DNA of 64,000 nt from Stappia sp. MMSF_3263 (GCF_030733745.1 NZ_JASHIK010000013.1:93267-157266), one strand, 5' to 3'; counted from the stretch's first letter, positions 1 to 7,945 are shown. Numbers and translations are program-made. The notes: a model not told the origin generated them from the letters alone.

Positions 1-95
1 TTGCGGGCCACACTCTTGCCGAGTTCCTTCGCAACCGCGTTAAGTGACTGAGATTCATCACGTAAAATTGGCATTATTTTTGGCGTGGTCGACAT
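1..95 (-). CDS. Partial gene at left edge, hypothetical
   Basis: An open frame runs leftward from an ATG at 95 to the window edge with no stop; 31 codons are visible, beginning MSTTPKIMPILRDESQS. I do not recognise the family. There is no good ribosome-binding site close to the ATG (a GGGAGAG lies about 14 bases upstream, which is far). Its start coincides with the first base of the likely -35 box of the divergent dksA promoter, so the two genes would share one control region. It could be a chance open frame; only the sequence to the left can decide. Confidence 0.3.
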   Translation of the reverse strand, partial: MSTTPKIMPILRDESQSLNAVAKELGKSVAR

Positions 96-123
96 TGTCG
101 ATTGGCCGCTCTCCCGCTATATT
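95..123 (+). promoter_or_regulatory. Likely sigma-70 type promoter of dksA
   Basis: TTGTCG (95-100) and TATATT (118-123) are separated by exactly 17 bases, matching 4/6 and 5/6 of the -35 and -10 consensus. The predicted start of transcription, near 130, leaves a leader of about 25 bases before the dksA ATG. This is inferred from sequence only. Confidence 0.55.
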
Positions 124-154
124 CCGCGCGGCCTAACGGGAGCCGGAGTAGGAT

Positions 155-571
155 ATGACGGTTGAGCTGGATGCCGAGTATCGTCCGAGCGAGGACGAGA
201 CTTTCATGAACGAGCGTCAGCGCGAGTATTTCCGGAACAAGCTTTTGCGGTGGAAGGAAGAGCTTCTCAAGGAGAGCCGCGAAACGCTCGCCAATCTTCA
301 GGAGGAAAGTCAGAATCACCCCGACATCGCCGATCGCGCGTCATCGGAGACAGATCGCTCGATCGAGTTGCGTGCCCGGGACCGCCAGCGCAAGCTGATC
401 GCCAAGATCGACGCGGCGCTTGAGCGGATCGCCGATGGCTCGTACGGCTATTGCGTGGAGACCGGCGAGCCGATCTCGATCAAGCGCCTCGAGGCGCGTC
501 CGATCGCGACGCTGTCGCTCGAGGCCCAGGAAGCGCACGAGCGCCGCGAGAAGGTCTATCGCGACGACTGA
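155..571 (+). CDS. dksA: DksA/TraR-family RNA polymerase-binding transcription factor
   Basis: 138-residue DksA-type protein. DksA binds the secondary channel of RNA polymerase and, with ppGpp, adjusts transcription of stable RNA and biosynthetic genes. The N-terminal half is a helical coiled coil (about residues 20-95). The C-terminal zinc-finger region reads YGYCVETGEPI and then KRLEARPIATLSLEAQE. Only one cysteine of the classical four-cysteine finger is kept, as is usual in alphaproteobacterial DksA, so zinc may not be bound. The start fits the family and lies just after a GGAG-like site (cggagtagg). It is followed by a strong terminator, so it is probably transcribed alone. In relatives dksA often lies next to flagellar genes, as here. 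Confidence 0.93.
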   Translation: MTVELDAEYRPSEDETFMNERQREYFRNKLLRWKEELLKESRETLANLQEESQNHPDIADRASSETDRSIELRARDRQRKLIAKIDAALERIADGSYGYCVETGEPISIKRLEARPIATLSLEAQEAHERREKVYRDD

Positions 572-630
572 ACACGATGTCGTTCCCGGCGATCAAACGT
601 CCGGGCATTGATGACAGGATTTCCCACTTT

Positions 631-657
631 GGCCCGGACGAGTCCGGGCCTTTTTTG
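631..657 (+). terminator. Intrinsic terminator of dksA
   Basis: Perfect inverted repeat ggcccggac / gtccgggcc followed immediately by six T residues, 60 bases after the dksA stop. This is a classic Rho-independent terminator. Confidence 0.92.
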
Positions 658-801
658 TTTTCAGGCCCCTGAGCTGGCGGCTGGAAAGGTCTTGTTAAAG
701 TTTTCTGTCCGATCGGATTAACGGTTCTCAAATCGGCTGCCGGCTATTTTGTGACGTAGAGGAAATCGGCCTTCACGGGCTGTGCGAACGGGTTGGCCGG
801 C

Positions 802-1968
802 ATGAGCGACATCATCATCATCACGGATTGGGGCAGCGATCCTCCAGCGTTTGCCGGAGCGCTTGCGATGGCTTTCACCGTGGTCCCCGCCTCGGTGGCA
901 ACCGTCACGGCGGAGGCGGTCGCCTCTGCCCGTGTCGTCGTTGTCTACAGCAAGCTGCGACAGGCGGATGACGTGGCGCGTTTGGGCGAGGTAATCGGAG
1001 AAGACCGGCGCCGAACCGACACGATCTACGTCGCATCGAGCAGCGACCGGGCCGGCCTTGTCCAGGCCGAGGCGCTCAAGATCGGGCTGATCCTGCCGAG
1101 CTTCCGTTCGTCGCGGGACATTCGGGCCGCTGTCCAGAAGATCCTCAACAGGGGGCTGGAGGCAGGGCTGCAGCGACGCTCGCGCCTGGTGGCCAACGCG
1201 ATCGAAACCGGCGATGCGCTCTACCAGGAACTCGGTGCGGCGATGCGGGCGGACAAGCCGCTGCCGCCGGAAGTTCTCGTCGCCACCGCGCGGGCGATCG
1301 GTGAAGCCACCCGGCGGGAAGGGCTCGCCGAATGGCTGGACGCGGTTCAGCTGCATCACAGCGGCACCTGCCGGCACATGCTGACCGTTGCCGGTCACGC
1401 CAGTTCCTTCGGCCAGTATCTGTCCTTGCATGAAAGCGATGTCGCGATGCTCGCGGAAGCCGCTCTCCTGCACGATGTCGGCAAGCTCTTCATTCCGATT
1501 TCGGTCCTGGAGAAGACAGGAGAGCTTACCGAGATGGAGCGGCGGGCGATCAACACGCACAGCATGCGCGGCGCGTCCGCGCTGGTGCGGGGAGGGCGCA
1601 CGGCGAAGGAGGTCATCGCCGCGGTGCGCGACCACCACGAATATCTCGACGGCAGCGGCTACCCACGGGGCGTGGGGGCGGACGGTCTTGGCCCGCTGAC
1701 CCGGATGATCACCATCGCCGACATCTACAGCGCGCTGACCGAAGAACGCCCCTACAAGGAGGCGATGACACCGCGCCAGTCGATCACGATCATGGCAGGC
1801 CTCAAGGGCAAGCTGGACAATCGTCTGTTCGCCGCCTTCCGGTCCATGGTTCTCGATCCCGTCTTTGCAAAGAAGCAGGCGTCGGTGCTGCCAGGCAGCG
1901 GTGGACGTCCCGCCTGTCTGCAAGCCGGAATACATCCTTTCGATGCGTCTCAGGAAACCGCGGCCTAA
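802..1968 (+). CDS. HD-GYP domain protein, likely c-di-GMP phosphodiesterase
   Basis: 388-residue protein. The N-terminal ~120 residues resemble a receiver-like fold but lack an aspartate at the expected phospho-acceptor strand end (VVVVYSKL). The C-terminal half is an HD-GYP domain: LLHDVGKLFIP, a conserved THS histidine, HHEYLDGSGYPRG and IADIYSALTEERPYKEA. The metal-binding H and D residues and the HHE...GSGYP signature are present, so c-di-GMP hydrolysis is likely (family knowledge). I chose the ATG at 802 over an in-frame TTG at 793. The gene stands alone between dksA and the convergent flgH operon, and a motility role is inferred from this context. Confidence 0.82.
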   Translation: MSDIIIITDWGSDPPAFAGALAMAFTVVPASVATVTAEAVASARVVVVYSKLRQADDVARLGEVIGEDRRRTDTIYVASSSDRAGLVQAEALKIGLILPSFRSSRDIRAAVQKILNRGLEAGLQRRSRLVANAIETGDALYQELGAAMRADKPLPPEVLVATARAIGEATRREGLAEWLDAVQLHHSGTCRHMLTVAGHASSFGQYLSLHESDVAMLAEAALLHDVGKLFIPISVLEKTGELTEMERRAINTHSMRGASALVRGGRTAKEVIAAVRDHHEYLDGSGYPRGVGADGLGPLTRMITIADIYSALTEERPYKEAMTPRQSITIMAGLKGKLDNRLFAAFRSMVLDPVFAKKQASVLPGSGGRPACLQAGIHPFDASQETAA

Positions 1969-2003
1969 AGACCTCCTGATCCTCCTGCCGCGAGAAGAAA
2001 TGC

Positions 2004-2136
2004 GACGGGCACGGGGCCGCTGGGGAGCGGGGGGATCCCGTGCCCGTCAACCGTCCTGGTGCCTGGGGAGCGTGGAACGGCTTGGGGAGATGTGTCCGTT
2101 CCGCCACCTCTTTTGGGGAGCGTGGCGGCGGAACGG
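2004..2136. other. Stem-loop array with repeated TGGGGAG loops
   Basis: This intergenic stretch lies between the convergent HD-GYP gene and flgH. TGGGGAG occurs four times (2021, 2064, 2083, 2114). One copy is in the loop of a perfect 12-bp stem (2004-2015 / 2037-2048). Two more lie in loops closed by ggaacgg (2074-2080) and ccgttcc (2096-2102), and by ccgttccgccac (2096-2107) with 2122-2136, which pairs with a 3-base bulge. The last two stems share the 2096-2102 arm, so they exclude each other. On the minus strand, as part of the flgH 3' end, the loops would read CTCCCCA. There is no T-run, so this is not a simple terminator. It could be a structured 3' UTR, a small RNA or a protein-binding array. 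Confidence 0.6.
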
Positions 2137-2142
2137 GAAGGC

Positions 2143-2895
2143 TCAGAAGGGCAGCACGATGTCGAGTACCTGGGCGCCGTAGCGCGGTTGCTGCACGTCG
2201 GTGATCTGGCCGCGTCCGCCGTAGCCGATACGGGCCTCAGCGATCTTCTCGCTCTCGATCGTGTTGTTGGCGGCGATGTCCTCGGGGCGAACGACACCGG
2301 CGACGATCAGTTCGCGGACCTCGAAATTGACCCGGACTTCCTGACGCCCCTCGATCACCATGTTGCCGTTCGGCAGGATCTGGGTGACGACGGCCGCGAC
2401 CTTGGTCTGCAGTTTCTCCTCGCGATCGACCTTGCCGCTGCCCTTGAAGGTGGACGCGCCGTTCGCGGAGGCGAGGTTGTCGGAGCTGGTGCCTCCCGGC
2501 AGGAACAGGGTGTTGATTGCCGCGCCGACGGCACCGCCGGTACCGCTCGATTCCGAGCCGCTGCGGTTCCGCTCGGTCTCGTTGTCGAACTCGGCCTTGT
2601 CGGAGATCGTCACCATCACGGTCAGGATGTCGCCGACACGGGCCGCGCGCTGGTCCTTGAAGAAGGCGCGCGCGCCCGACCGCCACAGCGAGTTGGAATT
2701 GTAGTGGACCGACTGAGGGGTCGGCATCGGCATCTGCACCGGGCGGTAGCCGGCGGTCGTCGTCGGGTCCTGGATCGCCGATAGGGCCGGAGCCTTGCCC
2801 ACCTGGGACAGGCGGTCGGCGCTGCCGCAGGCAGCAGTGGCGAGAGCGAGTGACACGGCGAGCGCGGGCCGGACGAGGGACGTGAGCGGAGCCAT
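2143..2895 (-). CDS. flgH: Flagellar L-ring protein FlgH
   Basis: 250-residue lipoprotein that forms the outer-membrane L-ring, a bushing for the flagellar rod. A lipoprotein signal peptide ends in LATAAC with the lipidated cysteine at residue 23. The body contains family landmarks (SLWRSGARAFFKDQRAARVGD, then DILTVMVTISDKAEFDNET) and ends in QPRYGAQVLDIVLPF. Last gene of the leftward flgF-flgG-flgA-flgH operon; its ATG overlaps the flgA stop by one base. Length is normal for the family. The downstream region to 1969 holds the unusual stem-loop array. Confidence 0.95.
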   Translation of the reverse strand: MAPLTSLVRPALAVSLALATAACGSADRLSQVGKAPALSAIQDPTTTAGYRPVQMPMPTPQSVHYNSNSLWRSGARAFFKDQRAARVGDILTVMVTISDKAEFDNETERNRSGSESSGTGGAVGAAINTLFLPGGTSSDNLASANGASTFKGSGKVDREEKLQTKVAAVVTQILPNGNMVIEGRQEVRVNFEVRELIVAGVVRPEDIAANNTIESEKIAEARIGYGGRGQITDVQQPRYGAQVLDIVLPF

Positions 2896-3857
2896 CAGTT
2901 CGTCTCCTGGAGCTGGGCGATGCGGGTCCGGGTGGTGCCGACCACGATCTGGTCATGGGCACGCACGATGCCGGTGACCGTACGGCGGGATTGCAGGTTG
3001 AGGATGTCGATGACGTCGCCCTTCGCGCCGTTCGACATGGCCTGACCGATCGTGGTCAGCGTCATGCCGGCGGTCTGGTAGACGAGCGTCACCTTGGCGC
3101 CCCGCTTGACCAGCACCGGCTGCTCGAAGTCGATGGCGCGCAGCGGTCGTCCGGCCTGGATGGAGCGGCGCGCGGCAAGGCCGACGATGTTGCCGAGATC
3201 CGCGACCTGACGAAGGGTCAGGCGATTGCGCGGCATGCGCACGGGAGCGAGGTCGGCTTCGGCGACGATGGTGCCGCGCTCGATCGGGCGAATGGCGGTG
3301 TAGACCTCGATCATCTCCTGGGCGAGCCCGGTCAGCTTGACCGACTGGGTGCGGCTGGCGGCGCGAACGCGCAGGGTGGCCGAGACACGGCCGGAGGCGC
3401 GATCCCAGTCGAGGGTCTCGACGGAAACCGGATTGCCCTGGCCGGCATCGGCGATGATGGGACCGCGAAACCCGGACAGCGAGACCTGCAGCGCGTCGGC
3501 ATCGAGGCCGGTCTCGCGGAGCAGCAGCGCGTCGCGAACCGCGGCCTCGACCTCGGCTTCGCCGATGGTGAGGGCAAGACGCTCGACCATAACCTGACGC
3601 AGTCCGTCGGTGCCGGCCTCGGCAAAGCCTGCCGCCTGGGCGCGTTCGGCGATGACATGGGCGGAAACCGCACCGCGGGTTCCAAGGTCCGGGGCCCGGA
3701 ACAGCGGCGTTGCCGCGTGCCGGCCGGCCTCCGGGTAGAAGTCGCCGATCGTCACGACGGCGCCGGTGACCGCAACCTCGGAACGCAGCGTGGCCGCGGC
3801 AAGCGGCGCTGCCGACAGCGCAAGGAGGGCGGCGGCGAGGAGTGAGTTGCGAAGCAT
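2895..3857 (-). CDS. flgA: Flagellar P-ring assembly chaperone FlgA
   Basis: 320-residue periplasmic chaperone that promotes assembly of FlgI into the P-ring around the rod. It has an N-terminal Sec signal peptide (LLAAALLALSAAPLAAA) and a C-terminal SAF-type domain (YTAIRPIERGTIVAEADL ... AGRPLRAIDF ... VKRGAKVTLVYQTAGM). I prefer the ATG at 3857 because AAGG lies nine bases upstream; an in-frame ATG at 3866 would abut that site. Its partner flgI is not in this window. The stop overlaps the flgH start (TGATG), indicating translational coupling. Confidence 0.92.
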   Translation of the reverse strand: MLRNSLLAAALLALSAAPLAAATLRSEVAVTGAVVTIGDFYPEAGRHAATPLFRAPDLGTRGAVSAHVIAERAQAAGFAEAGTDGLRQVMVERLALTIGEAEVEAAVRDALLLRETGLDADALQVSLSGFRGPIIADAGQGNPVSVETLDWDRASGRVSATLRVRAASRTQSVKLTGLAQEMIEVYTAIRPIERGTIVAEADLAPVRMPRNRLTLRQVADLGNIVGLAARRSIQAGRPLRAIDFEQPVLVKRGAKVTLVYQTAGMTLTTIGQAMSNGAKGDVIDILNLQSRRTVTGIVRAHDQIVVGTTRTRIAQLQETN

Positions 3858-3886
3858 GGCCTGCATCCTTCCGTTCAGCCGGCGCG

Positions 3887-4669
3887 TCAGCGCAGGTTCG
3901 AGGTGGTGGCCGACATCTCGTCGGCAGCCTTGATGATGCGCGAGTTCATCTCGTAGGCGCGCTGGGCGGCGATCAGGTCGGAGATCTCTCCGACGGCCTC
4001 GACATTCGCCATTTCCAGATGCTTCTGCATCAGGTCGCCGAAGCCGGCCTCGCCGGGCGTGCCGACAATGGCGGCGCCGCTCGATTCCGTCGGCAGGAAC
4101 AGGTTGTCGCCGATGGCTTCAAGGCCGGACTTGTTGATGAAGCGGGCGGTCTGGATCTGGCCGAGCTGCTGTACCGCGTTGTTGGCGTCGAGCACCTGGA
4201 CCTGACCATCGGTGGAGATGGTGATGTCGCGGGCATCTTCCGGAATGACGATGCCCGGGAGGATCGCATAGCCGTCGATGGTCACCAGCTGGCCGTTGGG
4301 GTCGCGCTCGAAGGAGCCGTCGCGGGTGTAGGCCGTGCCGCCGTCCGGCATCTGGATCTGGAAGAACCCTTCGCCGCGAACCGCAACGTCCAGTTCCTTG
4401 CCGGTCTGGGTCAGGTTGCCCTGGCTCATGATGCGGGCGGTCGAGGCGGTCTTGACACCTGAACCGATCTGCACGCCGGTCGGGACGACGGTTCCGTTGG
4501 CCGAGGAGTTGGTGCCCATGCGGCGCAGGTTCTGGTAGAGCAGGTCCTGAAAATCCGCGCGCTGGCGCTTGTAGCCAGTGGTGCGCATGTTGGCGACGTT
4601 GTTCGAGATGACCTCGACGTTGAGTTCCTGGGCGCGCATGCCGGTGGCGGCGATGTGAAGTGCCTTCAT
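3887..4669 (-). CDS. flgG: Flagellar distal rod protein FlgG
   Basis: 260-residue distal rod protein, close to the usual 260-262. The start KALHIAATGMRAQELNVEVISNN is the typical N-terminal axial helix. The centre has the rod/hook repeat region (GEGFFQIQMPDGGTAYTRDGSF), and the C-terminal helix ANVEAVGEISDLIAAQRAYE closes the coiled-coil pair. A good AAGGGA site precedes the ATG at 4669, so an upstream in-frame ATG at 4744 is unlikely. It lies 25 bases downstream of flgF and 29 bases upstream of flgA in one operon. Confidence 0.95.
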   Translation of the reverse strand: MKALHIAATGMRAQELNVEVISNNVANMRTTGYKRQRADFQDLLYQNLRRMGTNSSANGTVVPTGVQIGSGVKTASTARIMSQGNLTQTGKELDVAVRGEGFFQIQMPDGGTAYTRDGSFERDPNGQLVTIDGYAILPGIVIPEDARDITISTDGQVQVLDANNAVQQLGQIQTARFINKSGLEAIGDNLFLPTESSGAAIVGTPGEAGFGDLMQKHLEMANVEAVGEISDLIAAQRAYEMNSRIIKAADEMSATTSNLR

Positions 4670-4694
4670 GACGAATATCCCTTTTCCGCTTCGC

Positions 4695-5432
4695 TCAGGC
4701 CGTGACCGATCCGAGACGCTCGATTGCCTTGCGCAGCAATTCATCGCCTTCGTTGATCATCTTCGAGACGGCCGTGTAGTGGCGGGTGATCTCGATCATC
4801 CGGGTCACTTCGATGACGCCGGAGACGTTGGATTTCTCGACCGCGCCCTGCAGCACGCGAATGCGTTCGGCCGGTTGCGGATTCTCGCCGGCGAACAGGT
4901 TGTCGCCGATCCGGGTGAGCATCTGGGGATTTTCGAATTCGACCATGCGCAGGCGCCCCTTGACGCCAAGCGCCGTGGAGACCGTGCCGTCCTCGGCGAT
5001 GGTCACGTCGGTATCCTCGGCGGTGAAGACGAGCGGGCCGCCTTCGCCGAGTACCGGCCGACCATCCGCGGTCACCATCTGACCTGTCGAGTCCAGGTGG
5101 AATGCACCGTTGCGGGTGAAGCGCTCACCTTCCGGCGTGTCGATCACGAAGAAGCCTTCGCCCTCGACGGCGACGTCGAAAGCGTTTTCGGTCAGCGAGA
5201 TCGAACCGGCCTCGAAGTTCGAGGACGCGCCGTAGTCGACCACATACGAGAAGTCCTGGTCGCCATCAACGAAGCTGGAAGCCTCGGCGACGGGCATCAG
5301 GTACTCCTCGAACAGCAACCGCTGGGCCTTGAAACCCGTGGTGTTCATGTTGGCCAGATTGTTGGCCACCACGCTCAACTGGTTGCGAAGGGCCGTCTGA
5401 CGCGACAGCCCGATCAGCAGGGAATTCTCCAT
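4695..5432 (-). CDS. flgF: Flagellar basal-body rod protein FlgF
   Basis: 245-residue proximal rod protein. N-terminus SLLIGLSRQTALRNQLSVVANNLANMNTTGFK is the rod-protein signature; the middle has GEGFFVIDTPEGERFTRNGAF, and the C-terminal helix contains NVSGVIEVTRMIEITRHY. First gene of the leftward operon flgF-flgG-flgA-flgH. An AGGA sits about 10 bases before the ATG. The 284-bp divergent region shared with fliL carries CtrA-like sites and two CTCCCCA heptamers, so co-control with fliLM is plausible. Confidence 0.94.
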   Translation of the reverse strand: MENSLLIGLSRQTALRNQLSVVANNLANMNTTGFKAQRLLFEEYLMPVAEASSFVDGDQDFSYVVDYGASSNFEAGSISLTENAFDVAVEGEGFFVIDTPEGERFTRNGAFHLDSTGQMVTADGRPVLGEGGPLVFTAEDTDVTIAEDGTVSTALGVKGRLRMVEFENPQMLTRIGDNLFAGENPQPAERIRVLQGAVEKSNVSGVIEVTRMIEITRHYTAVSKMINEGDELLRKAIERLGSVTA

Positions 5433-5449
5433 GACGTGTCGTTCCTATG

Positions 5450-5476
5450 CTCCCCAGCGAGCACCCGTTCTCCCCA
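5450..5476 (-). promoter_or_regulatory. Paired TGGGGAG motifs in flgF leader
   Basis: CTCCCCA on the plus strand at 5450-5456 and 5470-5476, exactly 20 bp apart. Read in the flgF direction these are two TGGGGAG motifs 18-44 bases before the flgF ATG. They are the exact complement of the CTCCCCA loops the same transcript would carry beyond flgH. The 20-bp spacing (two helical turns) also fits an operator. Function is inferred. Confidence 0.4.
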
Positions 5477-5639
5477 GATCGGATGCCCGTTAACCCTGAA
5501 GCAGGCTTCGTGCCAAGTCGCGGTTCATTGATTTAATTGAGATATTTGGAGTGCCCGGGGAGGCAGCCCGGCAGCTTTGCCGCCCCATTCCTTACCGACC
5601 GGCAAAAATTGCCGCGTAATGCAAGTCGTTAACGATCCG

Positions 5640-5656
5640 GTAACCAGTCGTTAACC
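5640..5656 (+). promoter_or_regulatory. CtrA-like binding site before fliL
   Basis: GTAA-N7-TTAACC, one mismatch from the CtrA consensus TTAA-N7-TTAA, 60 bases upstream of the fliL ATG. A further TTAAC at 5629 lies 22 bases away. CtrA control of fliLM is known in Caulobacter; cckA in this window supports the same circuit. The site is predicted from sequence. Confidence 0.6.
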
Positions 5657-5716
5657 ATTGTGGCTTTAGAAATTAATCATACGCGCGGGAGGGTAGCGCA
5701 GCGAGAGTGAGCCACG

Positions 5717-6220
5717 ATGACGGCGGATGCGGATGCAGTCGACGCCGGCGCCCCGGAAGAGGCGACCGGCAGGTCGAAGAAGAAGCTGGTGATTTTCGGA
5801 GTTGCCGGTCTGGCGCTTCTGCTGGTTGGCGGCGGTGCCGGCGCCTATTTCCTGGGGGTCTTCGATGCTTCGGCGCCGTCCCAGCAGGTTGAGGGCGAGC
5901 CGGCTCCGGCCCAGAAGCCGGTGGTGTTCTACGACCTTCCCGAGATGACGGTGAACCTGTCGACGGACGGTCGGGCGACCTACCTCAAGGTCCGCATCGC
6001 GCTGGAAGTCGCCGACAAGGCGGCCGTGCAACAAATCGAGCCGTTCCTGCCGCGCATCCTGGACGCATTCCAGGTTTATCTGCGCGAACTCAGGCCGGCG
6101 GACCTCGAAGGGTCTTCCGGATTGTTCCGACTCAAGGAAGAGTTGCTGCGACGCATCAACACCGCAGTCTACCCGGCGCGGATCGAGGGCGTGCTCTTCA
6201 AGGAAATTCTGGTCCAGTAG
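5717..6220 (+). CDS. fliL: Flagellar basal body-associated protein FliL
   Basis: 167-residue inner-membrane protein that surrounds the stator and supports torque. It has a short charged cytoplasmic N-terminus, one membrane span (about residues 22-49, Gly/Ala-rich), and a periplasmic stomatin-like domain with YDLPEMTVNLS, YLKVRIALEV and the C-terminal RIEGVLFKEILVQ. Length and pattern are typical. First gene of a rightward operon, 13 bases ahead of fliM. Confidence 0.94.
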   Translation: MTADADAVDAGAPEEATGRSKKKLVIFGVAGLALLLVGGGAGAYFLGVFDASAPSQQVEGEPAPAQKPVVFYDLPEMTVNLSTDGRATYLKVRIALEVADKAAVQQIEPFLPRILDAFQVYLRELRPADLEGSSGLFRLKEELLRRINTAVYPARIEGVLFKEILVQ

Positions 6221-6233
6221 GGTCGCAAATCCA

Positions 6234-7457
6234 ATGGCCGACGACGACGAACTTGGCAACATCGACGAGGCGTGGGGCGAGGCTCTGGCGGAGCAGCTCG
6301 ACGGCGAGGACGAAGACGAGGACCTGGCTGCCGCCTGGGGTGCCGCGCTTGAGGAGCAGGGCGTCGCCGGTGGCGACGACATGGCCGCCCAATGGGCGGC
6401 GATGATCGACGATAGCGAGCCGGAACTCGAGAACGCCACGCGCGGCGCCGACCGCATCCTCAACCAGGAGGAAATCGACAACCTCCTGGGTTTCAATATC
6501 GAGGATACGATCGCCGCCGACCAGAGCGGTATCCGGGCGCTGATCAATTCGGCGATGGTCTCCTACGAGCGTCTGCCGATGCTCGAGATCGTCTTCGATC
6601 GTCTCGTGCGCCTGACGACGACCTCGCTTCGCAATTTCACCTCCGACAATGTCGAGGTGTCGCTCGACAGTATCTCCTCGGTGCGGTTCGGCGACTATCT
6701 CAACTCGATTCCGCTGCCCGCGATCCTTGGTGTCTTCAAGGCCGAGGAGTGGGACGGCTTCGGTCTTTGCACGGTGGAATCGAGCCTCATCTACTCGATC
6801 ATCGACGTGCTGCTCGGCGGCGGGCGGGGCATGTCGGCCGTGCGCGTGGAGGGCCGACCCTACACGACCATCGAGAGCAACCTCGTGCGGCGGATGATCG
6901 AGATCATCATGCACGACATGGAGCAGGCGTTCTCGCCGCTCTCGCCGGTGCACTACAATCTGGAGCGGCTGGAAACCAATCCGCGTTTCGCCGCGATTTC
7001 GCGCCCTGCCAACGCAGCCATCCTCGTCGAGCTTCGCATCGACATGGAAGACCGCGGCGGCAAGATCGAAATCATGATGCCCTATGCAACGCTCGAGCCG
7101 ATCCGCGATCTGCTCCTGCAGATGTTCATGGGCGAGAAGTTCGGCCGCGATCCGATCTGGGAAGGGCATCTGGCGACCGAGATCTATGCCGCGGAAGTCG
7201 ATGTCGACGCGGTTCTCTACGAGACGCACATGCCTCTCGGCCGGGTTCTGGACCTTCAGGTCGGAGAAACGCTGCTGTTCGACATATCCCCGAACGATCC
7301 GGTTTCGATCAAGTGCGGCGGCATTCCGCTGACGCAAGGAACGATGGGCAAGGACGAGGACGCGATCGCGATCCGCGTCGAGCGCGTCTTGCAGAAGCCC
7401 AAGATGACCCTGGCCGCGTTCGAACGCGCCATGCAGAAGGAAATGGACCCGACATGA
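6234..7457 (+). CDS. fliM: Flagellar motor switch protein FliM
   Basis: 407-residue switch/C-ring protein. The usual FliM N-terminal segment (ILNQEEIDNLLGF) begins only at about residue 75; the middle (YERLPMLEIVFDRLVR ... LPAILGVFKAEEWDG ... IDVLLGGGRG) and the C-terminal SpoA domain (ETLLFDISPNDPVSIKCGGIPL) are standard. The 70-residue acidic extension in front carries three Trp-centred repeats (DEAWGEALAEQ, AAAWGAALEEQ, AAQWAAMIDD; W14, W35, W54). Its stop overlaps the next start (ATGA). Confidence 0.95.
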   Translation: MADDDELGNIDEAWGEALAEQLDGEDEDEDLAAAWGAALEEQGVAGGDDMAAQWAAMIDDSEPELENATRGADRILNQEEIDNLLGFNIEDTIAADQSGIRALINSAMVSYERLPMLEIVFDRLVRLTTTSLRNFTSDNVEVSLDSISSVRFGDYLNSIPLPAILGVFKAEEWDGFGLCTVESSLIYSIIDVLLGGGRGMSAVRVEGRPYTTIESNLVRRMIEIIMHDMEQAFSPLSPVHYNLERLETNPRFAAISRPANAAILVELRIDMEDRGGKIEIMMPYATLEPIRDLLLQMFMGEKFGRDPIWEGHLATEIYAAEVDVDAVLYETHMPLGRVLDLQVGETLLFDISPNDPVSIKCGGIPLTQGTMGKDEDAIAIRVERVLQKPKMTLAAFERAMQKEMDPT

Positions 7458-7945
7458 GCACGCTCCCCGTTGGACTGATGATCGAGAGCCTGGTTGCCGT
7501 GCTGTTGCTGGTGACGATTGCCTATTGCGTCGTTCTCAACAAGCGCCTGAAGCGCCTGCGCGCCGACGAGGAAGCCCTGCGGGCGACGATCTCGGAGCTC
7601 ATCACCGCCTCGGAAATTGCCGAGCGCGCCATTCTCGGGCTCAAGGCGACGGCCGGCGAGGCCGACCGCACGCTGGGCCAGCGTCTTGTCGATGCCGAGC
7701 GTCTGTCGCAGGAACTCGCCGCCCAGATCGGGACGGGCAATACCGTGCTTGAGCGGATCACGCAGATCGCCGAGGCTGCCTCGTCACGTCCGGCGCCGGA
7801 GGCGCCTGTCGCCCGGGTTCAGCCCGAGATGGCCGAACCGGCCCGTCCGGCGACGATGCGGGCGAGCGATATCCGTTCCGCCGCAATGGAAGCCACCGCG
7901 CGCCTGGAGCATTTCCGTCGCCGTGCAGCGGAGCAGGCCGCGTGA
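7454..7945 (+). CDS. DUF6468-type membrane protein, PflI-like
   Basis: 163 residues with one N-terminal membrane span (about residues 7-27: IESLVAVLLLVTIAYCVVL), a charged KRLKRLRADEEALRATISEL coiled-coil stretch, and a C-terminal helix MEATARLEHFRRRAAEQAA. The position directly after fliM, with a 4-base ATGA overlap, and the layout match the flagellar-positioning protein PflI of Caulobacter, which lies with fliLM there. I infer that identity from context and architecture only. The downstream motE overlaps by GTGA, so fliM, this gene and motE are translationally coupled. Confidence 0.7.
   Translation: MSTLPVGLMIESLVAVLLLVTIAYCVVLNKRLKRLRADEEALRATISELITASEIAERAILGLKATAGEADRTLGQRLVDAERLSQELAAQIGTGNTVLERITQIAEAASSRPAPEAPVARVQPEMAEPARPATMRASDIRSAAMEATARLEHFRRRAAEQAA

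Larger units (their letters stand above)
5433..5716. promoter_or_regulatory. Divergent flgF/fliL control region
   Basis: 284 bases with no coding frame of note, AT-richer than its flanks. It contains several TTAA half sites (5490, 5533, 5629, 5651), the CtrA-like site described separately, and the paired TGGGGAG motifs near flgF. It must hold the promoters of both flagellar operons. Confidence 0.6.
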
